64,000 bases of DNA from Ferrovibrio sp046297895 (GTDB lineage Bacteria > Pseudomonadota > Alphaproteobacteria > Ferrovibrionales > Ferrovibrionaceae): NCBI RefSeq assembly GCF_046297895.1, contig NZ_JBKBHC010000002.1, positions 62,001-126,000 on the forward strand, given 5' to 3'. The notes under the pieces were generated by a model that did not search any database, was not told the origin of the DNA, and saw only the letters and a program-made list of their open reading frames with translations. Shown piece by piece: positions 35,001 through 43,731 of this stretch. Every line of letters starts with the position of its first letter. Position 1 is the first letter of the stretch. The translations under genes were made by a program, and so were the position numbers.

Positions 35001-35358
35001 CGCGCTGGAACGGCGCCAGCTCCTGCTCCAGGCCCGGATCGTAGTCGAAGGGGAAATGCTCGGCGTCGGGTTCGAGGAAGAAATCGAAGGGGTTGATCAC
35101 CGCCATGTCGGCGACCAGATCGACCACCACCTCGAACAGATCGGTGCGTTCGGGAAACACCAGCCGGGCGAGGTAATTGCCCTGCGGGTCCTGTTGCCAG
35201 TTGATGAAATGGTCCTTCGGCTGGATCTTCAGCGAGTAACTCAGGATCGGCGTACGGCTATGCGGGGCGGGGCGCAGGCGCACGGTCTGCGGCCCAAGAC
35301 TGATCAGCCTGTCGTAACGATAGGTGGTGCGATGGTGCAGCGCGACCTGAATGCTCAT
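32029..35358 (-). CDS. Transglutaminase-DUF2126 fusion protein
   Basis: 1109 aa from ATG 35358. Residues 1 to about 290 are a transglutaminase-like domain: beta start MSIQVALHHRTTYRYD, Cys in KSGSCRDTSWLL, His in DLHAWVEVYL and Asp in WIGLDPTSG. Residues about 325-1109 are DUF2126, with EVNIHPSASWSELAE and GGGNHVVMGG among its conserved stretches. From memory, published domain analyses relate DUF2126 to glutamine-synthetase-like COOH-NH2 ligases. It is the first gene of a three-gene minus-strand operon, with about 130 bp upstream for a promoter. Confidence 0.93.
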   Translation of the reverse strand: MSIQVALHHRTTYRYDRLISLGPQTVRLRPAPHSRTPILSYSLKIQPKDHFINWQQDPQGNYLARLVFPERTDLFEVVVDLVADMAVINPFDFFLEPDAEHFPFDYDPGLEQELAPFQRVDPPGRLLSQWLASVPRDKARTVDFLVGLNRRLSEEIKYLIRLEPGVQSAEETLQRKSGSCRDTSWLLVQALRHLGFATRFVSGYLIQLVADIKPLDGPEGPAADFTDLHAWVEVYLPGAGWIGLDPTSGLMAGEGHIPLAATPEPQSAAPISGALEKAEVDFSYEMKVTRFHETPRVTKPISDENWQKMLSLGDAVDARLQGGDVRLTMGGEPTFVSIDDMDGAEWNTAALGPNKRLLAGRLLRRLADRFAVSPLLHYGQGKWYPGEQLPRWALSCHWRRDGEPVWRDRALLAADEDAGDGATSQDADIFAAALAERLQLDPAYRIPGYEDLWYYLWRERRLPVNVDPFQSHLDDPEERARLARIFEQGLDRVVGYALPLQREGLNGSKRWRSGPWLFRPQTMYLLPGDSPMGFRLPLDSLPWVVAADYPYQYAPDTMTDQPPLPPHERFRQAHHVIADRMQAWARGQTYATLPRQQQPLPANQQSDASVVRTAMCIEPRGGLLHVFMPPLEQAEDYLDLVTAIEDTAAMLGRKVVVEGYLPPRDARLLHFSVTPDPGVIEVNIHPSASWSELAERTTVLYDEARQTRLGTEKFMLDGRHVGTGGGNHVVMGGATPSDSPFLRRPDLLRSLVGYWQNHPSLSYLFSGLFIGPTSQHPRVDEGRDDALINLEIAFEQVAKNPNPPLWLVDRIFRNVLVDITGNTHRTEFCIDKLYSPDGPTGRLGLVELRAFEMPPDARMSLAQQLLLRGLIAAFWDRPYARRPVRWGTRLHDEFLLPHFCLQDFNDVLEDLNERGLAFDPEWFAAHAEFRFPKIGGIAARGIELELRHALEPWHVLGEEVAGGGTVRFVDSSVERMQVKVKGLIDDRHVVAVNGRALPLRATGVPGEYVAGLRYKAWAPPSAMHPTIGVHTPLTFDLFDGWNGRSLGGCSYHVAHPGGRNYDTFPVNGNEAEARRRARFFAIGHTPGPMPPPPLGLPREQPLTLDLRTG

Positions 35359-35489
35359 GCTCGATCCCGGCGGTTTCCTACCGGCACGATGCAATCGGTA
35401 TGCCGGCCTGCTGTCCAGCCTAAACCGCCGATGCGACAACCTTGTTGCCCAAAGCCGGACCGCAGCGGTGGAATTTTAGGCAGAACGGC

Positions 35490-37079
35490 TCAGAATCCTG
35501 CCGCGGCGCCGTCGCTGCGCGGATCGGTGGCGCCTTCCAGCACGCCATCCGCATACTGCACGATGGCGCCGGCATGGCCCATGGTGCCGGTGAAAGGCGG
35601 CAGGATTTCCACATCGTGGCCGGCGGCCTTCAGGGCGGCCACCAGCGCCGGATCAAACCGGTTTTCCAGTTTCAGCGTCACGCTGTTTTCGCCCCAGGTC
35701 TTGCCCAGCAGCCAGCGCGGCGCGGTGATCGCCTGCTGCAGGCCCTGGCCGAACATGGCATACCGCGTGAAGAGCGCGGATTGCGTCTGCGGCTGGCCCT
35801 CGCCACCCATGGTGCCATAGACCATCACGCGGCCATCGGTAAAACGCGCCAGTGCGGGATTGAGCGTGTGGAAAGGCATGCGGCCCGGGACGAGCTTGCG
35901 CGGGGTGTTCCCGTCGAGCAGAAAGCTGGAACCGCGGTTCTGCCAGTTGATGCCGGTTTCCTCCAGCACGCAGCCCGAGCCGAATTCGAAATAGATCGAC
36001 TGGATGAAGCTGACCGCGATGCCGTTGCCGTCGATGGCGCCCATCCAGGTGGTATCCCCCGCCGAAGCCGGTTGCGGCCAGGGTAGAGCACATTTGCGAT
36101 CGATCTTTGCCGCCAGTGCGTCGAGCGTTGCCGCTTCGAGATATTTCTCCGGCGCCTCGGGCATCGCATCCGGATCGCCGACGATACGGTCGCGCACGAT
36201 GAAAGCCTGTTTGGTGGCTTCGACCAGGCCATGGACGTGGTCGAAACCTTCCGCCGCACGCACGTCGAGGCGGTCGAACAGCGCCAGGATCATCAGCGAG
36301 GCCAGACCCTGCGTGGGCGGCGGGAAGTTGAAGAGCTTCGCCTGCGCGGTATTGACGCTGAGCGGCGCGACGCAGCGGGCCTGGTGGCGGGCCAGATCCT
36401 CGGCCGAGACCGGGCTGCCGATACGGGCGAGATCGGCGGCGATGCGCCGGGCCAGTTCGCCGCGATAAAAATCCTCCGTGCCCTTCGCGCCGATCGCCTT
36501 CAGCGTGGCGCCCAGGGCCGGCAGCCTCATCACGCTGCGTTCGGCTGGCGGCATTCCTTGTGACAGGAAGCGCGCGGCAAAGCCGGGCACATCCTTCAGC
36601 TCGGGCAGCTTCTCGCGAGTGAGGTCGTGCTGGCTCAGCGTTACCGCGAAGCCGTTTTCGGCATGCCAGACGGCATCCTGCACCAGACGGGAGAGCGGCA
36701 GCTTGCCGCCCAGACTGGCACTGAGCTTGAGCGCCTCGCCCCAGCCGCTGACTGTCGCGGCCACGGTGTTGGCCGCCAGCGGGCCGCGCCAGGGTATGCC
36801 GCCGAGGCCCTGGGCCTTATACAGATCCGGCGTCGCCTTTGCCGCCGCACGGCCGCAGGCCTCGACAGCCGCCACATCGCCGCCCGGCAGCCCGATCAGC
36901 CAGAAGCCGTCGCCGCCGATGCCGGTCATATGCGGATAGACCACGGTGAGGCAGGCAGCCATCGCCACGGTGGCCTCGATGGCATTGCCGCCTTCGCGCA
37001 GCACGGCAAGCCCGGCCTCGGCAGCCAGATGATGGGGAGCGGTGACCATGCCCCGGCGGGCGCGCGGTGTGTTCAGCAT
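35490..37079 (-). CDS. ggt: Gamma-glutamyltransferase family protein
   Basis: 529 aa. Start MLNTPRARRGMVTAPHHLAAEAGLAVLREGGNAIEATVAMAACL-type region, then the autoprocessing nucleophile Thr in GDTTWMGAIDGNG (about residue 342), which splits the chain into large and small subunits. Typical members have DTTH; here it reads DTTW. No signal peptide is seen, so it may be cytosolic. It hydrolyses or transfers gamma-glutamyl groups from glutathione or other gamma-glutamyl compounds. It lies 66 bp after a TRAP transporter on the same strand. Confidence 0.88.
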   Translation of the reverse strand: MLNTPRARRGMVTAPHHLAAEAGLAVLREGGNAIEATVAMAACLTVVYPHMTGIGGDGFWLIGLPGGDVAAVEACGRAAAKATPDLYKAQGLGGIPWRGPLAANTVAATVSGWGEALKLSASLGGKLPLSRLVQDAVWHAENGFAVTLSQHDLTREKLPELKDVPGFAARFLSQGMPPAERSVMRLPALGATLKAIGAKGTEDFYRGELARRIAADLARIGSPVSAEDLARHQARCVAPLSVNTAQAKLFNFPPPTQGLASLMILALFDRLDVRAAEGFDHVHGLVEATKQAFIVRDRIVGDPDAMPEAPEKYLEAATLDALAAKIDRKCALPWPQPASAGDTTWMGAIDGNGIAVSFIQSIYFEFGSGCVLEETGINWQNRGSSFLLDGNTPRKLVPGRMPFHTLNPALARFTDGRVMVYGTMGGEGQPQTQSALFTRYAMFGQGLQQAITAPRWLLGKTWGENSVTLKLENRFDPALVAALKAAGHDVEILPPFTGTMGHAGAIVQYADGVLEGATDPRSDGAAAGF

Positions 37080-37145
37080 GCCGGCTTTCTACGACAAGGC
37101 CCGCAGCCGCACCAGCCCCACCGCCCCCGCTTCACCAGCCGCCCT

Positions 37146-38471
37146 TCACCAACCGATGGCGCGCGGCAGCCATGTGGCGATGCCGGGCGTGTAGAACAGG
37201 ATCACCACAGCCAGTATCTGCAAGGCGATGAACGGCACCACGCCCTTGTAGATATCCATGGTGGTCACCTGCGGCGGCGCCACGCCGCGCAGGTAGAACA
37301 GGGCCCAGCCGAATGGCGGCGTGAGGAACGACGTCTGCATGTTGAGCGCGATCAGGGTGGCGACCCACACGAGGTCGACATTCGCCGCCTGCAGCACGGG
37401 CAGGAACAGCGGCACGACGATGTAGCTGATCTCGATCCATTCGATGAAGAAGCCGAGGATGAAGATCAGGATCATCATGAACCACAGCACGCCCTCGATG
37501 CCGCCGGGAACCAGCTTGAAGAAGTCATGCACCAGTTGCTCGCCCTGCAGGCCGCGAAAGGCCAGCGCAAAAACCTGGGCGCAGATCAGGATGAACATCA
37601 TCGAAGCCGTAATGCGCCCGGTGGCGTAGACGGTTTCCTTCAGCATGTTCCAGTTGAGCCGACCAGCGATGCCGGCCACGACAATGGAGCCCAGCGCGCC
37701 CATCGAGGCCGCCTCGGTGGGTGCGGCGATGCCGCCGATGATCGAGCCCAGCACGGCCAGCACCAGAGCGATCGGAGGCAGGCCGACCTTAAGCACTTTG
37801 CGCAGCAAGTCCTGCCGGCTCATGGCAAAGCGCTCTTCCTGCGGAATCGGCGGCACGAGCTCGGGTTTGAACATGCCGAGCAGCAGCAGGAAGATGCAGA
37901 AAATGCCGGCAAGCATCATGCCGGGAATAAGCGCGGCGGCGAACAGCGTGCCGACCGACTGGCCCAGAATGTCGGCGAGCAGGATGATCAGCGTGCTGGG
38001 CGGGATGATCTGGCCCAGCGTGCCCGATGCACAGATGGTGCCGCAGGCGATGCTCTTGTCATAGCCGCGCCGCAGCAGCGTGGGCAGGGTGAGCAGTCCC
38101 AGAGTCACGATGGTGGCGCCGACGATGCCGGTGGTAGCCCCCATCAGCACGCCGACCAGGACGATGCCGATGCCCATGCCGCCGCGCAGCCCGCCGGAGA
38201 GATGACCGATCACTTCCATCAGTTCGTCGGCGATGCGGGATTTTTCCAGCATCATGCCCATGAAGACGAATAGCGGTATGGCGATCAGCGTGTAATTGGC
38301 GGTGACGCCGAAGATGCGCGCCGGCAGCAGATTGAACAGCAGCGGCCCGAATCCGATCCAGCCGAAGAAGAACCCGCTGATGGCCAGCGTGAGCGCAACC
38401 GGAATGCCAAGCGCGAGCAGGACGAAGAAGGAGGCGATGCAGGACAGCGCCAGGATTTCATTCAGCGGCAT
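37146..38471 (-). CDS. TRAP transporter large permease (DctM-type)
   Basis: 441 aa, about 12 membrane segments. The family stretches ALGIPVALTLAISG and GATTGIVGATIVTLGLLTLPTLLRRGYDKSIA-type region are present, as is the PPSTLIILL motif. It is the sodium-driven transport subunit for an organic acid. It overlaps the small permease gene by 14 bp. With the TakP-like binding protein at 39031 the system probably imports 2-oxo or other monocarboxylates. Confidence 0.94.
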   Translation of the reverse strand: MPLNEILALSCIASFFVLLALGIPVALTLAISGFFFGWIGFGPLLFNLLPARIFGVTANYTLIAIPLFVFMGMMLEKSRIADELMEVIGHLSGGLRGGMGIGIVLVGVLMGATTGIVGATIVTLGLLTLPTLLRRGYDKSIACGTICASGTLGQIIPPSTLIILLADILGQSVGTLFAAALIPGMMLAGIFCIFLLLLGMFKPELVPPIPQEERFAMSRQDLLRKVLKVGLPPIALVLAVLGSIIGGIAAPTEAASMGALGSIVVAGIAGRLNWNMLKETVYATGRITASMMFILICAQVFALAFRGLQGEQLVHDFFKLVPGGIEGVLWFMMILIFILGFFIEWIEISYIVVPLFLPVLQAANVDLVWVATLIALNMQTSFLTPPFGWALFYLRGVAPPQVTTMDIYKGVVPFIALQILAVVILFYTPGIATWLPRAIGW

Positions 38472-39018
38472 GTTCGAACGGCCGGTCAGGTTGGGATTCG
38501 GGTGAAACGCCGCCACCGAAGAAGGGGATCAGGGCACGCAGGGTGGCTGCCAGGCTCTGGATCAGCAGCAGCAGGAAGCCAAGCGGGATCATCGCCTTGA
38601 GAATGAAACGATATGGCAGCCCGCCGGGATCGGGCGACTTCTCGCTGATCAGGTAGGACTGCATCACATAGCCCCAGGACAGCTTGATGATAATGATCGA
38701 GAAGGTCACGGCGGCCAGGCAGGATACGACCTCGAGCGCCTGCTTCAGTCGCGGCGGGAAACGCCCATAGAGGATATCGACCCGCACATGGCCTTCATGC
38801 TTGATCGCATAGGCTATGCACAGCAGCGAAACCGGCGCCATGAGGTGCCATTCCAGCTCCTGCATCGCCACCGATCCGGTATGGAACAGGTAACGCAGCA
38901 GGACGTTGAAGGCCATGACACAGACCAGCGCAAAGCCGGTCCAGGACGCGAGGCGCCCCGCATGCTCGACCATGAGATCGAGCATGCGGGCACCGAACTC
39001 AAGACGGGACGCCAGCAT
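38458..39018 (-). CDS. TRAP transporter small permease (DctQ-type)
   Basis: 186 aa with four membrane segments; the DctQ motif AMQELEWHLMAPVSLLCIAYAIKHEGHVRVDIL is split here by helix 2 and 3 and is clearly recognisable. It bridges the binding protein and large permease. It starts 12 bp after the binding protein gene and overlaps the large permease gene. Confidence 0.93.
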   Translation of the reverse strand: MLASRLEFGARMLDLMVEHAGRLASWTGFALVCVMAFNVLLRYLFHTGSVAMQELEWHLMAPVSLLCIAYAIKHEGHVRVDILYGRFPPRLKQALEVVSCLAAVTFSIIIIKLSWGYVMQSYLISEKSPDPGGLPYRFILKAMIPLGFLLLLIQSLAATLRALIPFFGGGVSPESQPDRPFEHAAE

Positions 39019-39030
39019 GATGGAGGCCGG

Positions 39031-40140
39031 TTACGCCTTGCTCATCTGACCGCGAATCTGGGTCTGATACACCGATTCCGAAATGCCGGCCCATTTGTCG
39101 TGGTTCGCCTTGAAGGCCATGAAGGCATCGTGAACTTTCTTCATTGCGGGATCCTTGGCAGCGCCGTCGTTCAGCACGGCCTCGGTCGCCTCCTTCAGCT
39201 TGGCCACCACCTGCGGCGGCAGCGGCTGGGCGATCACGCCATGGTTCTTCACAAGATCGTCCAGCGCTTCGGCATTTGTGGCCTCGCACCAGGTATGGCT
39301 GATGGCGTTGCAGGCCGCAGCGGCGGCACGCACGATTTCCTGCAGATCGCCGGGAAGGGATTCCCAGGCTTTCTTGTTGACGATCAGCTCGGTGACGTTG
39401 GAAGGCTCATGCCACCCGGTGGTGTAGTAGTATTTCGCCGCCTTCTGTAGGCCGAGGCGGCGATCCTGATAGGGTCCGACGAATTCGGCCGCGTCGATCA
39501 CGCCGCGCTCCAGCGCCGGGAAAATCTCGCCGCCCGGCAGCAGTTTCACGTCGACGCCCAGCGTGGCGTAAACCTTGCCGGCCAGGCCGGGTATGCGCAT
39601 CTTCAGGCCCTTGTAGTCATCGAGGCCCGTGATCGGCTTGCGGTACCAGCCGGTCATCTGCACGCCGGTATTGCCCATCGCCATCGGTACTAGGTCGAAG
39701 GGCGCATACAGCTCTTCCCACAGCTTCTGGCCGCCGCCGTGATAGATCCAGGCCGTCATGCCCTGGAAATTCAGGCCGAAAGGCACGGTGGTGAAATACT
39801 GCGCAGCGGGAATCTTGCCGGCCCAGAAATAGCTGTTGGCGGCATTCATCTCGACGATGCCCTTCGACACGGCATCGAAGCCTTCCAGGGCCGGGATCAG
39901 TTCGCCGGCGGCGAAATGCTGGATCACCAGCCGCCCGCCCGACATCTTCTTCACCATCTCGCAGAAATCGGTCGGGCTGCCCGGGCCCGCCACATAGAAG
40001 GGCGAACCGGGACCATAGGCATTGGTCATCTTCCACTGAAAGGTCTTGCCCTGCGCCGTGGCGATGTTGGGCTTGGCGAAGGTGGCGGCTGCGGCAGCGC
40101 CGCCGAGCAGACCGGCTTTCACGAAGGAACGGCGTTTCAT
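39031..40140 (-). CDS. TRAP transporter substrate-binding protein, TakP-like
   Basis: 369 aa; RBS AGAGG before ATG 40140. The N-terminus KRRSFVKAGLLGGAAAAATF is a Tat-type signal. The pattern FVGPYQDRRLGLQKAAKYYY and the Arg in LKMRIPGLAGKVYATLG (carboxylate-binding Arg) match the TakP branch, which binds 2-oxoacids such as pyruvate with a cation. It acts in the periplasm with the two downstream permease genes. The 235-bp region upstream should hold the promoter. Confidence 0.92.
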   Translation of the reverse strand: MKRRSFVKAGLLGGAAAAATFAKPNIATAQGKTFQWKMTNAYGPGSPFYVAGPGSPTDFCEMVKKMSGGRLVIQHFAAGELIPALEGFDAVSKGIVEMNAANSYFWAGKIPAAQYFTTVPFGLNFQGMTAWIYHGGGQKLWEELYAPFDLVPMAMGNTGVQMTGWYRKPITGLDDYKGLKMRIPGLAGKVYATLGVDVKLLPGGEIFPALERGVIDAAEFVGPYQDRRLGLQKAAKYYYTTGWHEPSNVTELIVNKKAWESLPGDLQEIVRAAAAACNAISHTWCEATNAEALDDLVKNHGVIAQPLPPQVVAKLKEATEAVLNDGAAKDPAMKKVHDAFMAFKANHDKWAGISESVYQTQIRGQMSKA

Positions 40141-40375
40141 GGCATGCCTCTTTTGTTGCTGCATGGAAGGTCCGGGAATGACCTGACCGTGTATGCAATC
40201 GATATGCCATCGCGGCGCGGCGCCGCATAAATTGGTACAGCCTTGTTTTGCCGATCCCTCCTTCCGCAAACGCGAACCAATCCGCTGCTGCACAGACATG
40301 CGGTCCTTGAGCAATGCCGCGTTAAGCGGCAGCGCAATGCCTTGGGAATGCCGATTTCGATGGCAGACTTGCGGT

Positions 40376-40876
40376 CTAGAAAGCGCGGCGCGACATGTAG
40401 ACGACCGGCAGCTCTTCGCCCGCCGCCGGCATCACGCCCGCGGTTTCGGCCACATAACCAAGCCGTTCGTACAGCGGCACCGCGTTGATGTTGGCGCGCA
40501 CATACAGGTGCGTATAGCCGGCCTGCATTGCCGCGGCCTCGGCGGCGCGCACCAGCGCACTGGCCAGGCCGCGCCGCGCCCAGCCGGGATGCACGAAGAC
40601 TTTGCGGATGCGTGCCGTATGCGGCCGGTCGGGAAATTCCAGCCAGCCGGCGGTGGCGACCAGGCCGTCGGCGGCATGGCGCGCCAGGACAAGATGCGAC
40701 CGCGCAAGATCATCTGCATAATCGGGGGCGGCGATCAGGGCTTCGTGGGCCGCGATCTGCGCCGGCGTGTGATGGCCGGCAGCAAGCCGGCGGAAGGCCA
40801 GCGCATGCAGGGTGCGGACGGCGTCGGCGTCGTTGGGACGATACGGCGCGAGTACTATATCTTCGGGCAGCGGCAT
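40376..40876 (-). CDS. GNAT-family N-acetyltransferase
   Basis: 166 aa. The GNAT core is clear: IRKVFVHPGWARRGLASALVRAAE (acetyl-CoA pyrophosphate loop, about 90-113) and YVRANINAVPLYERLGYV at the C-terminal end. The substrate is unknown. It is monocistronic as far as can be seen: divergent from the lipoprotein gene and 235 bp from the TRAP operon. Confidence 0.88.
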   Translation of the reverse strand: MPLPEDIVLAPYRPNDADAVRTLHALAFRRLAAGHHTPAQIAAHEALIAAPDYADDLARSHLVLARHAADGLVATAGWLEFPDRPHTARIRKVFVHPGWARRGLASALVRAAEAAAMQAGYTHLYVRANINAVPLYERLGYVAETAGVMPAAGEELPVVYMSRRAF

Positions 40877-40954
40877 GGATGCGAGGGTAGGAATCCGTGA
40901 ACGGAGCGGTCAAGCCGCCGCGATGCCGCCTTATTGTTTTGTCTGGATCGCTGC

Positions 40955-41428
40955 ATGAAACATGCGCCTTTCGTCTTTCCCCTGCTTGCGCTCGGCCTTG
41001 TCGCCTGCGCGGGTCCGGCGCCGGATGCCGTCCTGCTGCCCGACCGTGCCGCGCGCGCCGAGGACTGGAGCCGTTTCCTGCCCGCACTGTTTCCAGGCCT
41101 GAGCGCCTGCATCGCCGCGCATCCGAGCCAGCCGGCATTCGCCGAGGGCGTGGTGCCGCAGAATCGCGGCATGATTCTGGTCCGCGTGATCGGTGCCGAC
41201 GGCAAAAGCCTGGACTGCCAGGCAGGCAGCGGCGGCCAGCCGGCACCGCAGCTCGCGCCGACCGAGGACTGGCGCCAGCAGGGTCCCTCCTTCACGCCGG
41301 CGAACCGCCCGGAGCCCTTTGCCCCCTGCCTGCTGCCGGAACCGGTGCTGGCCCGCGACGGCCGGCTGCTCGGCTGGCTGGGCTATCGCCGCGCCGATTG
41401 CACGGATCGCGGCAAGGCGGCGCCATGA
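40955..41428 (+). CDS. Putative lipoprotein of unknown function
   Basis: 157 aa from ATG 40955. The signal peptide MKHAPFVFPLLALGLVAC ends in a lipobox LVAC, so it should be lipidated at Cys18 and membrane-anchored. The mature part has four further Cys, two of them in SACIA and DCQAG contexts, which may form disulfides in the periplasm. I recognise no family. It is 30 bp before the pseudouridine synthase gene. Confidence 0.72.
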   Translation: MKHAPFVFPLLALGLVACAGPAPDAVLLPDRAARAEDWSRFLPALFPGLSACIAAHPSQPAFAEGVVPQNRGMILVRVIGADGKSLDCQAGSGGQPAPQLAPTEDWRQQGPSFTPANRPEPFAPCLLPEPVLARDGRLLGWLGYRRADCTDRGKAAP

Positions 41429-41458
41429 ATCAGCCGACACCTTGACGCGGCAGCCGGG

Positions 41459-42202
41459 ATGTCGAAGGTGTCGGGCATGAGATCCATCCTCACCGCCGCC
41501 CAGATCGAGGCCCGCCTGCTTTACCGCGACGGACTGATGCTGGTGCTCGACAAGCCGGCCGGCCTGGCCGTGCATGCCGGTCCGGGCGGCGGCGACAATC
41601 TGGAGCGCTATTTCAGCTTCCTGCGCTTCGGCCTGCCGCGCCCGCCCGCCCTGGCGCACCGGCTTGACCGCGACACCTCGGGCTGCCTGGTGCTGGGCCG
41701 GCACCCGAAAGCCCTGCGCAAGCTGGGCAAGCTGTTCCAGGAAGGCAAGGTCGAGAAGGTATACTGGGCGGTGGCGCGCGGCCGGCCGCAGCAGGCCGAG
41801 GGCCGGGTGGACATGCCGCTGAAAAAACTTTCGACGCGCAATGGCGGCTGGCACATGGTGGTGGCCGAAGACGGCCAGCATGCCGTGACCGACTACCGCC
41901 TGCTGGGTGGCACGGAGGAGCTGAGCTGGATCGAATGCCGGCCGCGCACCGGCCGCACGCACCAGATCCGCGTGCATCTGGCATCGCTGGGCTGCCCGAT
42001 CCTGGGCGATACGCAATATGGCGAGACACCCCAGCAGCCGCTGCACCTGCACAGCCGCAGCATTACCCTGCCGCTGTATCCCTCGCGCGCGCCGGTGAGC
42101 GTGACCGCGCCACCGCCCGCGCATATGCTGGCGGCACTGACCGCCTGCGGCTATTCGCAGCAGCAGCATGAGCAGCAGGCGCAGGCAGGCGGCACCGCGT
42201 AG
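41459..42202 (+). CDS. RluA-family pseudouridine synthase
   Basis: 247 aa. The catalytic Asp is in HRLDRDTSGCLVLG, with the RluA motif KPAGLAVHAGPGG upstream and RPRTGRTHQIRVHLASLGCPILGD-type region downstream. There is no S4 domain, so it is a short RluA/TruC-like enzyme acting on tRNA or rRNA uridines. ATG 41459 or 41477 could be the start. It precedes the MFS gene by about 100 bp. Confidence 0.93.
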   Translation: MSKVSGMRSILTAAQIEARLLYRDGLMLVLDKPAGLAVHAGPGGGDNLERYFSFLRFGLPRPPALAHRLDRDTSGCLVLGRHPKALRKLGKLFQEGKVEKVYWAVARGRPQQAEGRVDMPLKKLSTRNGGWHMVVAEDGQHAVTDYRLLGGTEELSWIECRPRTGRTHQIRVHLASLGCPILGDTQYGETPQQPLHLHSRSITLPLYPSRAPVSVTAPPPAHMLAALTACGYSQQQHEQQAQAGGTA

Positions 42203-42300
42203 AAACGACATGGCCGCCCTGCAGCTTTTGCAGGGATCCCGGCCGGCCGGGCGTGTATGATGCCGACTGCCGTATCCTGTCCGCCAGCCATTCCCCACCA

Positions 42301-43731
42301 ATGCTGATTCCCCTGATCGTTGCCTGCGCGCTGTTCATGGAGAACCTCGACTCCAGCGTGCTCGCCACAGCCCTGCCCAGCATCGCCGAGTCACTGGGCG
42401 AGAGTCCGCTCAAGCTGAACCTCGCCATCACCTCCTACCTGTTCAGTCTGGCCGTGTTCATCCCGGTCAGCGGCTGGGTTGCCGACCGCTTCGGCGCACG
42501 CACGGTATTCCGCGCCGCCATCGCCGTCTTCACCATCGGTTCCCTGCTCTGCGGCCTGGCCGATTCCTTCTGGACCCTGGTGGGCGCACGCGTGCTTCAA
42601 GGCCTGGGCGGCGCCATGATGGTGCCGGTCGGGCGGCTCGTGATGCTGCGCTCGATTCCGAAATCGGAACTGATGCGCGCGATCGCCTGGCTGACCGTGC
42701 CGGCCCTGATCGGGCCGGTGATCGGGCCGCCGCTGGGCGGTTTCCTCACCACCTACCTCTCCTGGCGCTGGATCTTCTGGATCAACCTGCCCATCGGGCT
42801 GCTCGGCATGGTGCTGGTGACGCTCTACATCCCCAATGTGCGCGAAGAGAATGTGCCGCCGCTGGACTGGCGCGGCTTCCTGCTCTCGGCCATCGGGCTC
42901 TGCGGCCTCGTCTTCGGTTTCGAGACCATCGGCCGCGGCCTGCTGCCGGATACCGTGGTGGCCATCCTGCTGGTCATGGGCGGCATGGGCATCGGGCTCT
43001 ATATCCGCCATGCACGCCGGCATCCGCATCCGGTGCTGGACCTGAGACTGCTGCGCGTGCCGACCTTCCGCGCCGGTGTGGCGGGCGGTTTCCTGTTCCG
43101 CATCGGCGTCGGCGCCCTGCCCTTCCTGTTGCCGATGATGCTGCAGCTTGGTTTCGGCCTCTCGGCCTTCGAGTCCGGCATGCTCACCTTCGCCTCGGCG
43201 GCCGGCGCGCTGACCATGAAAATGGCGGCCGCGCCGATCCTGCGTCGTTTCGGTTTCCGCCACGTACTGATCGGCAACGCAGTCTTGAGCGGGGCCTTCA
43301 TCGCCGTCTGCGGCCTGTTCCGGCCCGATACGCCGCATCTGCTGATTCTCGGCCTGCTGCTGTTCGGTGGCTTCTTCCGCTCCCTGCAATTCACCAGCAT
43401 CAATACGCTGGCCGTTTCCGATATCGAGAATGCCCGCATGAGCCGTGCGACCAGTTTCACCAGCATGATGCAGCAGCTCTCGCTCTCCGCCGGCGTTGCC
43501 GTGGGCGCCATGGTGCTGCACGCCACCGTCACCTGGGGCGGTGGACCGGAACGGATCGGCGCGGGAGATTTCATGCCCGCCTTCCTCACGGTTGGCCTGA
43601 CGGCGATGCTGTCGGCCATCATCTTCCTGCGCCTGCCGGCGGATGCGGGCGCTGCGGTGAGCGGGCACCGCCTGTTCGCACCGACCCAGCGCCTGAGCCA
43701 GGGCAGCCCGCTGCCACCCGACAAACCATGA
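42301..43731 (+). CDS. MFS transporter, DHA2-type drug exporter family
   Basis: About 476 aa, with 14 predicted membrane segments. The start LIPLIVACALFMENLDSSVLATALPSIAESLGESP and motif A GWVADRFGARTVFRAAI are typical for EmrB/HsrA-like exporters. Motif C-like residues occur in PALIGPVIGPPLGGFL. A GTG at 42253 is in frame, but the extra 16 residues are not family-like. It overlaps the next gene by 4 bp (ATGA). It probably exports a hydrophobic toxic compound by proton antiport. Confidence 0.9.
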   Translation: MLIPLIVACALFMENLDSSVLATALPSIAESLGESPLKLNLAITSYLFSLAVFIPVSGWVADRFGARTVFRAAIAVFTIGSLLCGLADSFWTLVGARVLQGLGGAMMVPVGRLVMLRSIPKSELMRAIAWLTVPALIGPVIGPPLGGFLTTYLSWRWIFWINLPIGLLGMVLVTLYIPNVREENVPPLDWRGFLLSAIGLCGLVFGFETIGRGLLPDTVVAILLVMGGMGIGLYIRHARRHPHPVLDLRLLRVPTFRAGVAGGFLFRIGVGALPFLLPMMLQLGFGLSAFESGMLTFASAAGALTMKMAAAPILRRFGFRHVLIGNAVLSGAFIAVCGLFRPDTPHLLILGLLLFGGFFRSLQFTSINTLAVSDIENARMSRATSFTSMMQQLSLSAGVAVGAMVLHATVTWGGGPERIGAGDFMPAFLTVGLTAMLSAIIFLRLPADAGAAVSGHRLFAPTQRLSQGSPLPPDKP

